This document shows, one piece after another, positions 17,108 through 27,029 of a stretch of DNA of 64,000 bases; the stretch's first letter is position 1; every line of letters begins with the position of its first letter. The translations under genes and the position numbers were made by a program. A model generated the notes under the pieces. That model was not told where the DNA came from. It was given only the letters and a program-made list of their open reading frames with translations, and ran no database searches. This DNA comes from Colwellia_A sp047621305 (GTDB lineage: Bacteria > Pseudomonadota > Gammaproteobacteria > Enterobacterales > Alteromonadaceae), in the NCBI GenBank assembly GCA_047621305.1, contig JBLHNB010000017.1, positions 7,055 through 71,054 on the forward strand, given 5' to 3'.

Positions 17108-19132
17108 GTGACTGATAAAACTTCCCTTATTGTTCAGAAAGATGGAACCCCCTATTGCCAACGTTTCGATGAAATGTATTTTGATAGTAATACTGGGTAT
17201 CAGCAAAGTGAAAATATTTTTATTCATACTAATAATATTATTCAACAACTTGTCGCATGTGAAAATGATACTTTTACTATTGCAGAAACAGGGTTTGGCA
17301 CAGGGTTAACTTTTTTATTAACATTAAAAGCCTATGTAGCCGCTCAACAATTATTAAAAATAAATAATAATCAAAAAAAATTATGCAAGCTTCATTTTAT
17401 TAGTGTTGAAAAATATCCCTTAACAAAAGAAGAAATAAGCCAATCCCTGAGCATATTCCCAGAATTTAAAGCGCTTATCGCACCGCTATTATCCCAGTAT
17501 CCCCGAAGTTTATTACATATAGATGTAAATGATGAAGCTCCATACCATCAACTTGTCTTTTTATCACAACAAGTCACATTACGTTTATATTTTTGTGATG
17601 CTACGCTAGCATTAAAAAGTGTAGCCTCGCCAAAAAGTGGCGTAATAGACACTTGGTATTTGGACGGTTTTTCACCGAATAAAAATCCAGATATGTGGAG
17701 TACAGCTCTTTTTGAGCAAATTTCCCGCCTATCAAAAGAACAAGCCAGTTTATCAACTTATACTGTGACTGAAAATGTAAAGCGTCAACTGATTAATATC
17801 GGGTTTCGTATTAAAATTATCGAGACGTTAAGTCAACAAAAACAGATACTAAAAGCAAAATTCCAACGAAATAAAATAGCAGGAAAAAGCTATCAGATCA
17901 GACCTCAAATTAACAAACCACAACAGGTTGGCATTATAGGAGGTGGGATTGCATCGGCTTGTGCCGCTTATTTACTGACACGACAAGGTGTTAAAGTGAC
18001 TTTGTATTGTCAAGAAAGTACTGTTGCGCAAGGCGCATCAAGTAATGCTATCGGTGCTTTGTATCCTTTATTACATCAACAAAAAGATGATATGAGTGAA
18101 TTCTATCAACAAGCCTTTTGGCGCGCTAAACAGCTTTATCAAGAATTACTCGATGATGGCTTTGAGTTCTCTCATCAATGGTGTGGTTTACTCGATGTGG
18201 CTTATAAAGACTCAATAAAAAAACATCAACAGCGTTTTACAGAAATAGCGGCTTGGCCTAAAGCGTTAATTCACAGCGTTGACAAAGAACAAGCTACAAC
18301 TATCGCCAAGGTACCATTAGCCCATGGTGGTTTATTTATGCCTGAGGCGGGTTGGATAGCACCGCAAGAGCTCGTCAAACAACTATTTTCTGCGGCGGAT
18401 AAAACACATAGATTAACAATAAAAAACAATCTAAAAATCAAAGAAATCAAACAAAATAGCGATGACAGCTGGCAATTAAAAACAGATACAACACCCCATC
18501 AAGAAGCGATCTTAATTGTTTGTGGTGGTGCAGAATCGATTAAAATAAATACGATTGAGCAATTACCTTTAACCTCAGTTAGAGGGCAAATCACTAGCAT
18601 GGCAAGCAATGACCAGATAAGTAATCTCGCCACGGTAATATGCCATAAAGGTTACTTAACCCCTGAAGATAAAGGCATTCATTGTATTGGTGCAACATTT
18701 GATAAAAATAGCTTCGACACTCAAGTGCAAACTGAACACGACCTCTATAATTTACGTATGTTAAATGATTGTTTGCCTGGGCTTACTGATTGGCATGAAA
18801 CAGATGTGGTCAGTGCCAAGGCACGTTTACGCTGCATGACGCCAGATCATCTCCCCATGGTTGGCGCTATGCCAAATTTGACTGCACATGTTGAACATTA
18901 TGCACATCTTAGAAAAGACAAAAACTGGAAATTCACAGAGCCTGCAACCATGATTAATAATTTATATGTAATGACAGGTTTGGGGGCGCGAGGTTTATGT
19001 AGTGCGCCATTAATTAGTGATATTTTAGTCGCTGATATTTGTGGAACACCCTACCCTGTAGACAATAAAACACTCTTTAATTTATCACCCAATCGCTTTA
19101 TCATTCGAGATTTAATTAAACGAAAAATATAA
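17108..19132 (+). CDS. mnmC: Bifunctional tRNA 5-methylaminomethyl-2-thiouridine synthase MnmC
   Basis: Completes mnm5s2U at the wobble position of certain tRNAs. The N-terminal methyltransferase domain (about 1-245) has ETGFGTGLTFL as its SAM site and DTWYLDGFSPNKNPDMW. The C-terminal FAD oxidoreductase domain (about 270-660) opens with VGIIGGGIASACAAYLL and removes carboxymethyl from cmnm5U. The total of 674 residues is typical of the fused protein. The start is GTG at 17108; no better ATG is near. Divergent from fabB, as in related gammaproteobacteria. Confidence 0.92.
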   Translation: MTDKTSLIVQKDGTPYCQRFDEMYFDSNTGYQQSENIFIHTNNIIQQLVACENDTFTIAETGFGTGLTFLLTLKAYVAAQQLLKINNNQKKLCKLHFISVEKYPLTKEEISQSLSIFPEFKALIAPLLSQYPRSLLHIDVNDEAPYHQLVFLSQQVTLRLYFCDATLALKSVASPKSGVIDTWYLDGFSPNKNPDMWSTALFEQISRLSKEQASLSTYTVTENVKRQLINIGFRIKIIETLSQQKQILKAKFQRNKIAGKSYQIRPQINKPQQVGIIGGGIASACAAYLLTRQGVKVTLYCQESTVAQGASSNAIGALYPLLHQQKDDMSEFYQQAFWRAKQLYQELLDDGFEFSHQWCGLLDVAYKDSIKKHQQRFTEIAAWPKALIHSVDKEQATTIAKVPLAHGGLFMPEAGWIAPQELVKQLFSAADKTHRLTIKNNLKIKEIKQNSDDSWQLKTDTTPHQEAILIVCGGAESIKINTIEQLPLTSVRGQITSMASNDQISNLATVICHKGYLTPEDKGIHCIGATFDKNSFDTQVQTEHDLYNLRMLNDCLPGLTDWHETDVVSAKARLRCMTPDHLPMVGAMPNLTAHVEHYAHLRKDKNWKFTEPATMINNLYVMTGLGARGLCSAPLISDILVADICGTPYPVDNKTLFNLSPNRFIIRDLIKRKI

Positions 19133-19181
19133 TCAACAAATAACCAATTAATAACCAACAAATCATAAAAAAACTTGAAGG

Positions 19182-20456
19182 TTAAGAGCCTTTATCAGTT
19201 AAAGGTTTTGCCGCTATTAGCGGTAATTCTCCCTTATAACCTAGCGCTTGATTGATCAGCTTTGTTTTAGCCGGTTTGAACTTATTTAAGAGACTCATCC
19301 CCAGTCCTCGTAATAACTTAGGCATGCTTTGTTGTGGGGTAAATAGTTGCTTAATAGCCTCCATTGCGATTATCATTTCACTTGCTTCACTTTTACGCCA
19401 ACGATTATATTGATTAAGCCCTGTCGAATTAAACCACCGGCGATTATTCAAGCTATCCTTGTGTGCATTTTTTTCTACTTGCTCAGTAAATATTTGCGCT
19501 AATGCAGCCGCATCAAGTAAGCCTAAGTTAACACCTTGCCCAGCAAGAGGATGAATAGTATGAGCAGCATCGCCAACAAGCACAATACGTTCTTTAACAA
19601 AGTCTTGAGCACAACGCATGGTTAACGGGTGACAAAAACGCTCACTCACTAAGGTAATTTTTCCTAACTTACCATCACTTGCTGCGGTAAGTTCTTTGGA
19701 AAATTCTTCGGGTGATAAAGTGAATAACCTTTTTGCGTCATCTGGTGTCGTTGACCAAACGATTGAACATAAATTCTCATGATAAAGTGGTAGTAATGCC
19801 AAAGGTCCAGTAGATAAAAAAACTTGCCATGCGGTATTACTGTGTACTTTTGAGCACTCGACTGTTGCGACAATCGCATGATGATCATAATCTCTAAATG
19901 TAGTTGCGATATCCATTTGTTTTTTCACCCAAGAATGCGCACCGTCAGCACCAACAACAAGTTTAGACGTGATCGGCATTTGACTATTTTGAGAGGAATT
20001 AAAACTAATAAATACTTCACTATCGCCCATACTAAGACTACTCAGTGTAAAATCAGTGAAAAAGGTAATTGCTGAGTCTTGTTGTGCTTTTTCCCACAAC
20101 GCATTACGAATAACCTTGTTTTCTATAATCCAGCCTAACTGTTCAATGGCCGGTATATGTTCGACATCCTCTAAAGAAAAATCTAACTGCCCATAGCCCG
20201 CTTTATCCCATATATGCATATGTTGATATGGCTGTGAACGTTGTGCTTGAATTAATGACCATACATCTAAGTTTTCAAAAATTTGCTGGCTAGCGGCATT
20301 AATTGCACTGACACGAACTTCTGGCTGTGCTGTTAATTCACTCACCGCAGAGGATTCTACAATCGCAACGGTTAATGCCGTTGATTTTCGAATAGCCAAC
20401 GCCAGTGTTAACCCAACCATGCCACCACCAACAATTAAGATATCAAATTTTTGCAT
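19182..20456 (-). CDS. ubiI: FAD-dependent ubiquinone-biosynthesis hydroxylase (UbiI/VisC type)
   Basis: Flavin monooxygenase that hydroxylates the ring of a ubiquinone precursor, probably C5. The 424-residue protein has the FAD motif IVGGGMVGLTLALAI at the N terminus, the middle motif VVGADGAHSWVKKQM, and the late motif VLVGDAAHTIHPLAGQGVNLGLLD that is diagnostic of UbiH/UbiI/UbiF. It is the last gene of ygfB-pepP-ubiH-ubiI, the E. coli order, which supports UbiI over the related UbiF. Convergent with mnmC; no clear terminator is seen in the 49-base gap. Confidence 0.85.
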   Translation of the reverse strand: MQKFDILIVGGGMVGLTLALAIRKSTALTVAIVESSAVSELTAQPEVRVSAINAASQQIFENLDVWSLIQAQRSQPYQHMHIWDKAGYGQLDFSLEDVEHIPAIEQLGWIIENKVIRNALWEKAQQDSAITFFTDFTLSSLSMGDSEVFISFNSSQNSQMPITSKLVVGADGAHSWVKKQMDIATTFRDYDHHAIVATVECSKVHSNTAWQVFLSTGPLALLPLYHENLCSIVWSTTPDDAKRLFTLSPEEFSKELTAASDGKLGKITLVSERFCHPLTMRCAQDFVKERIVLVGDAAHTIHPLAGQGVNLGLLDAAALAQIFTEQVEKNAHKDSLNNRRWFNSTGLNQYNRWRKSEASEMIIAMEAIKQLFTPQQSMPKLLRGLGMSLLNKFKPAKTKLINQALGYKGELPLIAAKPLTDKGS

Positions 20457-20525
20457 GTTTACTTGTTACTCTTCTTCGAAATAGTTTTAATAAATCATTA
20501 ACTTAAGTTGAATTACATTAAAAAA

Positions 20526-21746
20526 TTAATAACCCATGGTCTTTTTTACCAAGTCAGCTTTTATTGGTGATAGATAATTGAGCATTTTAAGTCCGATGTT
20601 ACGTCCAGCCACCATAGGAGCTAACTGATTTGAAAATAAGGTAACTAACGAGTCCGTTAATGATATTACCTGTTGATGATCTTTTTCGCGTTGCTGGGCA
20701 TAAGCACTTAATAACGAAAACAAACCTATGTCCTGCTGCTGATCAAGTGCCATTTTAATCACTGCAGTTAATTGCTGAACATCTCGTAGCCCTAAATTAA
20801 AACCTTGGCCCGCAATGGGATGAATCGTATGTGCTGCATTACCAAGTAACACCGTACGATGGTAAACTTGCTCTTGTGCCTGTACCAACTTAAGTGGATA
20901 AACATGACGTTTTCCTACTTGAGTAATACCGCCTAACCAACTGCCAAAGTTACTTTCTAATGTCTGCTTAAACTCATCATCATTTAATGACAACATTTCA
21001 TCGGCAAGCTCAGGTGTTAAAGTCCAGACCAAAGAACAACGATGTTCCCCTTCCTTAATTGTAGAAAGAGGTAACATTGCAATAGGACCAGTATCAGTAA
21101 AACGTTCATAAGCTATGTTATTATGGGCATTAACCGTAGCAACATTGGTAATTAAGGCTGATTGTCCATAGCAAGTTTCCGTCATTTTGATGTTAGCTAA
21201 TTTTCGACATATTGAATTGGCGCCATCGCAACCTATCAGCAAATTTGCGAATAAGGACTGGCCTGACGATAACATAATATTTACACTCTCTTCTTGCCAG
21301 TTAACGCTAGTAATATTATCTGGTGCAAACCACGAAACATTATTAAATATCTTATTTTTATTCGCTAACACTGTAAGTAATGACTTACCAACTAAAGCCA
21401 TACCAATGACATAACCTAAGGCGGACACATCATATTCTTTTGCGTATATACGCGCTTTTCCATAATGTTCGCGGTCTGAAATATGAATAGTTTCTATTGC
21501 TTGAACATCATTTTTTAGTCCTTGCCATGCTCCCACTTTTTCTAAATAGTCAGCCGAACCATGAGATAACGCTAAAACACGGTCGTCAAACGTTAAATTG
21601 TGGTTTTTTAGGATCGGACTTGCTTCAACAATAGCAATTGATAACGGTGTTCCGTCAGCATGGTGTAAATCAGCAAGGCTTAATGCCATCAAACATCCGG
21701 ACAATCCTCCCCCAGATATAACAACATCAAATGTGTCAGTTTTCAC
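20526..21746 (-). CDS. ubiH: 2-octaprenyl-6-methoxyphenol hydroxylase
   Basis: Flavin monooxygenase of ubiquinone synthesis, hydroxylating ring carbon 1. The 406 residues have VISGGGLSGCLMALSLA near the start, LIGCDGANSICRKL in the middle and VLLGNAAHTIHPIAGQGFNLGLRD late, the UbiH form of the third FAD motif. It lies between pepP (27 bases) and ubiI (69 bases), the conserved operon position that separates it from its sister hydroxylase. Confidence 0.9.
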   Translation of the reverse strand: MKTDTFDVVISGGGLSGCLMALSLADLHHADGTPLSIAIVEASPILKNHNLTFDDRVLALSHGSADYLEKVGAWQGLKNDVQAIETIHISDREHYGKARIYAKEYDVSALGYVIGMALVGKSLLTVLANKNKIFNNVSWFAPDNITSVNWQEESVNIMLSSGQSLFANLLIGCDGANSICRKLANIKMTETCYGQSALITNVATVNAHNNIAYERFTDTGPIAMLPLSTIKEGEHRCSLVWTLTPELADEMLSLNDDEFKQTLESNFGSWLGGITQVGKRHVYPLKLVQAQEQVYHRTVLLGNAAHTIHPIAGQGFNLGLRDVQQLTAVIKMALDQQQDIGLFSLLSAYAQQREKDHQQVISLTDSLVTLFSNQLAPMVAGRNIGLKMLNYLSPIKADLVKKTMGY

Positions 21747-21773
21747 GTCAATTTCTCTTCAGTCAGCTTAGCG

Positions 21774-23141
21774 CTATTTGCTCAACTTAGCATCGGCCAT
21801 TAAACGCTCAATAGCGCTTATCGATTTGGGCGCATTAATCGTTAAATTTTCATAGCCTTGTTCAGTAACCAATATATTATCTTCTATACGAATACCGATA
21901 CCACGCCACTTCTCATCAACACGGGTATCATTTAACGGAATATATAAACCCGGTTCAATAGTCATCACCATACCTGTTTCAAAAGCTCGTAGCTGTTGCC
22001 TCGCATCATTACTTTGATAATCACCAACATCATGAACATCAAGACCAAGCCAGTGCCCTAACCCATGGATAAAGTATTGTTTACACGCTTTATCTTTTAT
22101 TAACATTTTTAAATCGCCCGATAAAATACCTAGTTCTAATAAACCTTTGGTCAAGAACTCACAGGTAAAAGTATTTAATTGGGAAAAATTTACGTTAGGC
22201 TTAATCTGTTCGATGACTTTATTTTGTACATCTAAAACCAATTGATAAAGTACTTTTTGTTCAGAAGAGAACTTGCCATTAACAGGAAAGGTACGTGTGA
22301 TGTCTGCAGCATAACCTGCTAATTCACCACCGGCATCAATCAGTAATAATTCGCCATCACGCAAGACATCGTCATTATTAGTGTAATGTAAAATATTAGC
22401 GTTATCACCGCCGGCAACAATGCTGGCATAAGCAGGAAAACGAGCACCATGTTGAGCAAACTCATGTAATATTTCAGCTTCTATCTGGTATTCAAATTTT
22501 CCAATAGAGGTTCTTTCCATGGCTCGTAGATGAGCACCACAACTGATATTATTAACTTGTCGCATAATATCGAGCTCTGCTTCACTTTTAATTAAACGCA
22601 TTTCATCAATAACTGAGGCACAGTCGATTAACGCATGAGGCGCAATAACCCCCAGCCTAACTTTTGCTTTTACTGACACCAACCACTGAGATATTTGTTG
22701 ACCAAAAGTTTGATACTCACCAAAACCTTGCGTCTCACTAAAACAGTAATGTAATTGTTTGGCACCGTTTAAACGTGCTAGTAATATTTCATCGCACTCA
22801 TCTAACGTATAACTTTGATCAAAGCCATAATCTTTTATCGCATTTTCTTGGCCAATACGCCGACCATGCCAAACTTCCTGTAAAGGGTCTTTTGCTCGAC
22901 AAAACAAAACACTCTGCTGTTCATTATCATTGTCTTTAATGAGCACCAGTAATGCATCAGGTTCATTAAAGCCGGAGAGGTAATAAAAGTTTTTGTTTTG
23001 ACAAAATGGATATTCAGTATCATTACTGCGTGTTACTTCCTTTGCTGCAGGAAAAAACGCAATACTGCCTGTAGGCATACTTGCCAACACGTTTAATCGA
23101 CGAGTTTGAAATTCTTCAATATTTAATAAAGTATGCTTCAC
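21774..23141 (-). CDS. pepP: Xaa-Pro aminopeptidase P
   Basis: M24B metallopeptidase that removes an N-terminal residue ahead of proline. The 455-residue protein has the AMP_N domain (about 1-135, with FPAAKEVTRSNDTEYPFCQNK) and the pita-bread catalytic domain. Metal and catalytic residues are visible in LLIDAGGELAGYAADITRTFPV (two Asp), HGLGHWLGLDVHD (His), TIEPGLYIP (Glu) and GIRIEDNILVT (Glu). It is in the ygfB-pepP-ubiH-ubiI operon. Confidence 0.93.
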   Translation of the reverse strand: MKHTLLNIEEFQTRRLNVLASMPTGSIAFFPAAKEVTRSNDTEYPFCQNKNFYYLSGFNEPDALLVLIKDNDNEQQSVLFCRAKDPLQEVWHGRRIGQENAIKDYGFDQSYTLDECDEILLARLNGAKQLHYCFSETQGFGEYQTFGQQISQWLVSVKAKVRLGVIAPHALIDCASVIDEMRLIKSEAELDIMRQVNNISCGAHLRAMERTSIGKFEYQIEAEILHEFAQHGARFPAYASIVAGGDNANILHYTNNDDVLRDGELLLIDAGGELAGYAADITRTFPVNGKFSSEQKVLYQLVLDVQNKVIEQIKPNVNFSQLNTFTCEFLTKGLLELGILSGDLKMLIKDKACKQYFIHGLGHWLGLDVHDVGDYQSNDARQQLRAFETGMVMTIEPGLYIPLNDTRVDEKWRGIGIRIEDNILVTEQGYENLTINAPKSISAIERLMADAKLSK

Positions 23142-23200
23142 GGACTTTCCCTTGGCGCTGATATTTTTTACTGATGCTTTTCACGATTAACAGTCAAAAC

Positions 23201-23770
23201 TTAATGTAATGTTTCTGACTTGTTATGCTCTTCAGGGAGTATACCTAGTTCAGTAAAACATAATAATGCAGAAATTCGAACATACTCTGAAATTTCATAA
23301 TAGGCTTGTTCTGTACTTTCATCTTCTTCCATTTCATCTGATAAATTAGCAATTTCAACAAAATCATTTAAAACTTCTTTAACGTCGTCAGACAATACCG
23401 TTGCTTTATTTTGTTGTAGACCAAAACCTAAGTTGAAACCTTGTACCCAAACACCCAGCGCATTACCACGTTCAATAATTGAATCATCATCGTCTGGCAA
23501 CATTAATTGAAAGCTATATGAGTCATCAAGAATATCTTGCCATAATTGTGCAAATAGCGTTTTAATAACAACTTTTACTGCCTTTGGTAAGCCTTCACTA
23601 TTATTTAGCATGTCATTAACCATACCAAGATAGTCAGTACCTTCAAAAGCGTAACCAGCACAGACCAAACCAGTTAATACACCGTGAATTTCAGCAGCAT
23701 GTGCTTCGACACTTTCAGTGGTAAGAATGGCTTGTACAGAGGAAAAATCAAGAGCAGTTTGTTCAGTCAT
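23201..23770 (-). CDS. ygfB: YgfB/YecA family (UPF0149) protein
   Basis: A 189-residue acidic all-helical protein of the UPF0149 family. Visible family features are HGVLTGLVCAG near residue 30 and GVWVQGFNLGFGL in the middle. E. coli YgfB has been linked to regulation, but its biochemical role is not established here. It heads the pepP-ubiH-ubiI operon and is divergent from zapA, as in many gammaproteobacteria. The 216 bases between the two starts hold only promoters. Confidence 0.88.
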   Translation of the reverse strand: MTEQTALDFSSVQAILTTESVEAHAAEIHGVLTGLVCAGYAFEGTDYLGMVNDMLNNSEGLPKAVKVVIKTLFAQLWQDILDDSYSFQLMLPDDDDSIIERGNALGVWVQGFNLGFGLQQNKATVLSDDVKEVLNDFVEIANLSDEMEEDESTEQAYYEISEYVRISALLCFTELGILPEEHNKSETLH

Positions 23771-23986
23771 AAAATATTAAATAGTAAAGTCAAATTATAC
23801 TTATATCTTAACATTGAGCCGACATATACCCAAGCGACTTAAAAATACTTCTTTACACCATATCAAGTATTTGATGATGAAGCTAAAAAAGCCTAAATGT
23901 TCAATCAATTAGGTTGCATAGATAAGGTTGCACCGTTATAGTGCCATGATATATACCCGTTACTATAATTGAAATATTTTTACTCA

Positions 23987-24298
23987 ATGAGCCAACATCA
24001 CGTTACCGTTAATATTGCTAATCGCAAATTAAAAATTGCCTGCCCTGTAGGTAAAGAAAGTGCGCTTATATCGGCAGCAAGTGAAGTCAGTGATCGTATT
24101 GAACAATCGGGATTTAAAAATAAAGCAACTAATACACCAGAACAAAGCATGTTAATGGCGGCTTTAAATTTAGCAAATGAATTACTCGATCTACGTAAAC
24201 AAGTAGAACGTGAACGTCAGGAAAATCAAAGTAAAATTGAATTGCTGCAATCAACTATCGAACAAGCCATGCTACCTCGCCACAACAAACAAGCATAG
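23987..24298 (+). CDS. zapA: Cell division protein ZapA
   Basis: Small protein that binds FtsZ and stabilises the division ring. From ATG at 23987 it is 103 residues, starting MSQHHVTVNIANRKLKIACP. It has the ZapA N-terminal domain and a C-terminal coiled coil (about 55-95, LANELLDLRKQVERERQENQ). A TTG at 23969 would add residues unlike ZapA. It lies directly ahead of the 6S RNA gene, the classic zapA-ssrS order. Confidence 0.9.
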   Translation: MSQHHVTVNIANRKLKIACPVGKESALISAASEVSDRIEQSGFKNKATNTPEQSMLMAALNLANELLDLRKQVERERQENQSKIELLQSTIEQAMLPRHNKQA

Positions 24299-24429
24299 TT
24301 AGTTAGCGTTTTGGTAATATTTCTGTTAAATCCCCCCTGAACTACACCGTTTCCTCTAATAAAAGCTTAAATAAACAACGGTTAAACCTAAATAGTGATA
24401 AAAGTCTTAATTGATCCGTTAATATTAGC

Positions 24430-24435
24430 TATAAT
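24430..24435 (+). promoter_or_regulatory. -10 element of the 6S RNA promoter
   Basis: A perfect TATAAT box lies just ahead of the inferred 6S RNA start. The -35 region at 17-base spacing (24407-24412, TTAATT) is weak. Confidence 0.6.
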
Positions 24436-24440
24436 AGTTA

Positions 24441-24622
24441 AGTCTTCTGGGGTGTTTGTTAGTAAACTCTGTCCGTGAGCCGATAAGTTTTATTTTAGGA
24501 AGTCCAGCATTAGCTATTGTGCAAGCCCGGCTCGTATCGGGAAGCCTACGGATTTTGCGCGATTTCCGCCTTGAACACCCGGTGTTCAAGGACTTAGCTT
24601 TACTACGGCACCTTGGAAGCAT
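24441..24622 (+). ncRNA. ssrS: 6S RNA (RNA polymerase-binding regulatory RNA)
   Basis: 6S RNA binds sigma-70 RNA polymerase and lowers housekeeping transcription in stationary phase. The ends pair (CTTCTGGGGTG near 24444 with CACCTTGGAAG ending at 24619). The internal landmarks GTGAGCCGATA, CTCGTATCGGGAAGCC and the strong hairpin CCTTGAACACCCGGTGTTCAAGG match the family's closing stem and central bubble layout. A TATAAT box at 24430-24435 sits at the right distance from the 5' end. It follows zapA as expected, but the usual ygfA gene does not follow; an oppositely oriented MFS gene does. End points are accurate to a few bases. Confidence 0.92.
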
Positions 24623-24689
24623 TTTCTTTTCTCCATACCTCCAGTAACATCAATAAACCAAGTTGATCACATCATTATTTTATTTGCTG

Positions 24690-25934
24690 TTAGCTCACCA
24701 CCTCTTCAACTTTAAATGCATCAAAATCAGGTCTCGGTAATCGATGTAAGATAGAGTAAAAATAAATAACCACAAAACATAGAGCCGCGGCGCCCGCAAA
24801 TAACCAACTTGCTCCTAGTGTATCTAAAATAATACCGCCACCTAAAGGAGCAAACGCAAAGCCTAATGAATAAAATGAAGCCGCGCCAAAATAAGCGCCA
24901 CGTAAATGGCTTGGTGCTAAACGGTCAATATGTACATTCATCGTTGGAAACAAAATGGCTTCCGCTAAGCTCATCACCATAACAGCACCAATCCACCCCC
25001 AAAAGAATTCAAGCGGGTTAACCGCAAACCAAAACTGTGAACACGCCAATAAAATCAAACCAATTTGAATACGTTTTTCTAAAGCCATAGCTGACATCAT
25101 TTTTAATAATAAAAACTGACAGCTCACTATAAGTAATGAATTAGCCACTATCATCGAAGATATCAATAGCAATAAATCTGGCACTTCGGCTCGGGTTAAA
25201 TATTGAATTAATGATGAATCCATTTGCCCATAAATGAACATACAAAGCACATTAGAAAAAATTAAACACTGTAATAATTTATCTTGTTTTAAAATACTTA
25301 ATGTTGTTTTAAATTGGCTCTTTGTTGGTTTATATTCGCGCTTAATAACGCCGTGCTTCTTAAAACCCCAAGTCAATACGACTAAAAATAGGGCAAATGC
25401 TCCAGCAGTAAGGTAAAAGCTTGATTGTTGCCCCGTTAAGCCCAGCCAAATACCCGCCATTGGCCCGATAGCCGCTCCTGCATTAACAACAAAATACCGT
25501 GATTGCATTGCTAACTCTCGCGTTTTCATATCAGATACAATGTCACCAATAAGTGCCGATGTTGGCGGCTCCCACAGTGCTTTTGCAATAGAACATAAAG
25601 TAATAACAATAACATAACCTGTCATTGTCTCGGTTTGAGCGAGTAGAGTGAAAGAAATAACGTATAAACAACCACTGGCATACATTAATTGATGACGACC
25701 AAAACGGTCAGAAAGTGTGCCGCCAATAAATCCTATTAATACCGATATTATTGCTGCAGATGATAATATCAAGCCAACTTCAGTGGCTGAAATACCAAAC
25801 CTTTCATACAAAATAACCGCTAAAAATGGCCAGACCATATAAAAGCTACCACGGGTAATAAAAGCGCCAAATAAGATAATCCACATCAAGAGAGGAAACG
25901 TTTTTATTCGCTGTAAACTCACATCGCTTTGCAT
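24690..25934 (-). CDS. Major facilitator superfamily transporter (DHA1 type, MdtH-like)
   Basis: A 12-helix proton-coupled carrier, probably drug or metabolite efflux. From ATG at 25934 (GAGG upstream at good spacing) it is 414 residues; a longer frame from 25991 has no ribosome binding site. Signature motif A after helix 2 is seen as GGTLSDRFGRHQLMY, and NAGAAIGPMAGIWLG matches the antiporter motif C region. Overall layout resembles MdtH-type carriers. It is convergent with the 6S RNA gene and stands alone, so its substrate is unknown. Confidence 0.83.
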   Translation of the reverse strand: MQSDVSLQRIKTFPLLMWIILFGAFITRGSFYMVWPFLAVILYERFGISATEVGLILSSAAIISVLIGFIGGTLSDRFGRHQLMYASGCLYVISFTLLAQTETMTGYVIVITLCSIAKALWEPPTSALIGDIVSDMKTRELAMQSRYFVVNAGAAIGPMAGIWLGLTGQQSSFYLTAGAFALFLVVLTWGFKKHGVIKREYKPTKSQFKTTLSILKQDKLLQCLIFSNVLCMFIYGQMDSSLIQYLTRAEVPDLLLLISSMIVANSLLIVSCQFLLLKMMSAMALEKRIQIGLILLACSQFWFAVNPLEFFWGWIGAVMVMSLAEAILFPTMNVHIDRLAPSHLRGAYFGAASFYSLGFAFAPLGGGIILDTLGASWLFAGAAALCFVVIYFYSILHRLPRPDFDAFKVEEVVS

Positions 25935-26122
25935 GAAAACCTCGGGGAAAGTGACGACTAACCGTTTAATGATGAGTAAAAAAAACACCATTAAACTGAT
26001 ACATTATATAAAGGAAATACTTTGTATATTAATTCGGCCTAAATTAACACCTTTACTTTTGTTTGAAAAATCAATATAAAGCTCAAAGAAGTCACTAGAA
26101 TACTTAATAAAAACTATGATGT

Positions 26123-26932
26123 ATGACAATTAGCCAAGTAAGTAAAACTAATCAAGTACCGATAGGTATCTTCGACTCCGGCGTAGGTGGGCTATCCATT
26201 GCAAAGTGTATATCAATGCATTTACCCAACGAACAGCTAATTTATATCGCAGATACAAAATTTTCTCCCTATGGTGACAAGTCAACAGCCTTCATTCAAC
26301 AACGAGTGAATTTCCTCACTGAACGGCTCATTAGCTTAAATTGTAAAACAATCATTATTGCTTGTAATACTGCAACGCTAGCAGCAATTGAGCCACTACG
26401 AAAACAAGTATCTATTCCAATTATTGGTGTTGAACCCGCAATAAAGCCTGCTGTCCAATTAAGTAAAACAAAAAAAGTCGCTATTTTAACCACAGCGTCA
26501 ACAGCGAAAAACACGCGATTTATCTCCTTAATAAAACAACACAAACAAGATGCGCAAATATTTATTCAACCTTGCCCAGGTTTAGTTGAACTTATTGAAC
26601 AAGGTTTATTAGTCAGTAAACAATGCGAAACCCTCTTAATTAAATATTTAACCCCCTTATTGACGGAAAATATTGATACCTTAGTTTTAGGTTGCACTCA
26701 TTATCCTTTTTTAATTGATCAAATAAAAAAAATTGTGGGTGAACAGGTTCATGTAATGGAAACCGCACTGCCGGTAACACAGCAATTAAAAAGACAAATA
26801 ACAAAATATGATTTAGCGACAACAAGTAAGCAGTTAGGTGGCATATCTAGCTATAGCTCCAATTATTCACTTCAACAAAATTTACTGATGTCGCAACTAT
26901 GGCAAGGAAAAATAGAGCTACAGCCCCTATAA
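26123..26932 (+). CDS. murI: Glutamate racemase
   Basis: Makes D-glutamate for peptidoglycan. The 269-residue protein has GIFDSGVGGLS at residues 17-27, with the substrate-site Asp and Ser, the first catalytic cysteine C81 in IIACNTATLAA, and the second, C191, in LGCTHYPFL, the two-base racemase arrangement. Length fits the family. No operon partner: metK follows after 184 bases that carry its own control sites. Confidence 0.93.
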   Translation: MTISQVSKTNQVPIGIFDSGVGGLSIAKCISMHLPNEQLIYIADTKFSPYGDKSTAFIQQRVNFLTERLISLNCKTIIIACNTATLAAIEPLRKQVSIPIIGVEPAIKPAVQLSKTKKVAILTTASTAKNTRFISLIKQHKQDAQIFIQPCPGLVELIEQGLLVSKQCETLLIKYLTPLLTENIDTLVLGCTHYPFLIDQIKKIVGEQVHVMETALPVTQQLKRQITKYDLATTSKQLGGISSYSSNYSLQQNLLMSQLWQGKIELQPL

Positions 26933-26955
26933 ATATTTTATTTTGCATTTATTTA

Positions 26956-26979
26956 AGCCGTTTAGCCGTCTAGGCGTAA
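26956..26979. promoter_or_regulatory. Candidate MetJ operator (three tandem met boxes) upstream of metK
   Basis: Three adjoining 8-mers, AGCCGTTT, AGCCGTCT and AGGCGTAA, match the met-box consensus AGACGTCT at 6, 7 and 5 of 8 positions. They lie 138 bases before the metK start and 24 bases after murI. Head-to-tail 8-base spacing is how MetJ dimers bind. Confidence 0.65.
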
Positions 26980-27029
26980 AAAAATCTATGCAAAAATTCA
27001 CTAAGCGGTTAAACTTGGTGCATATATCG

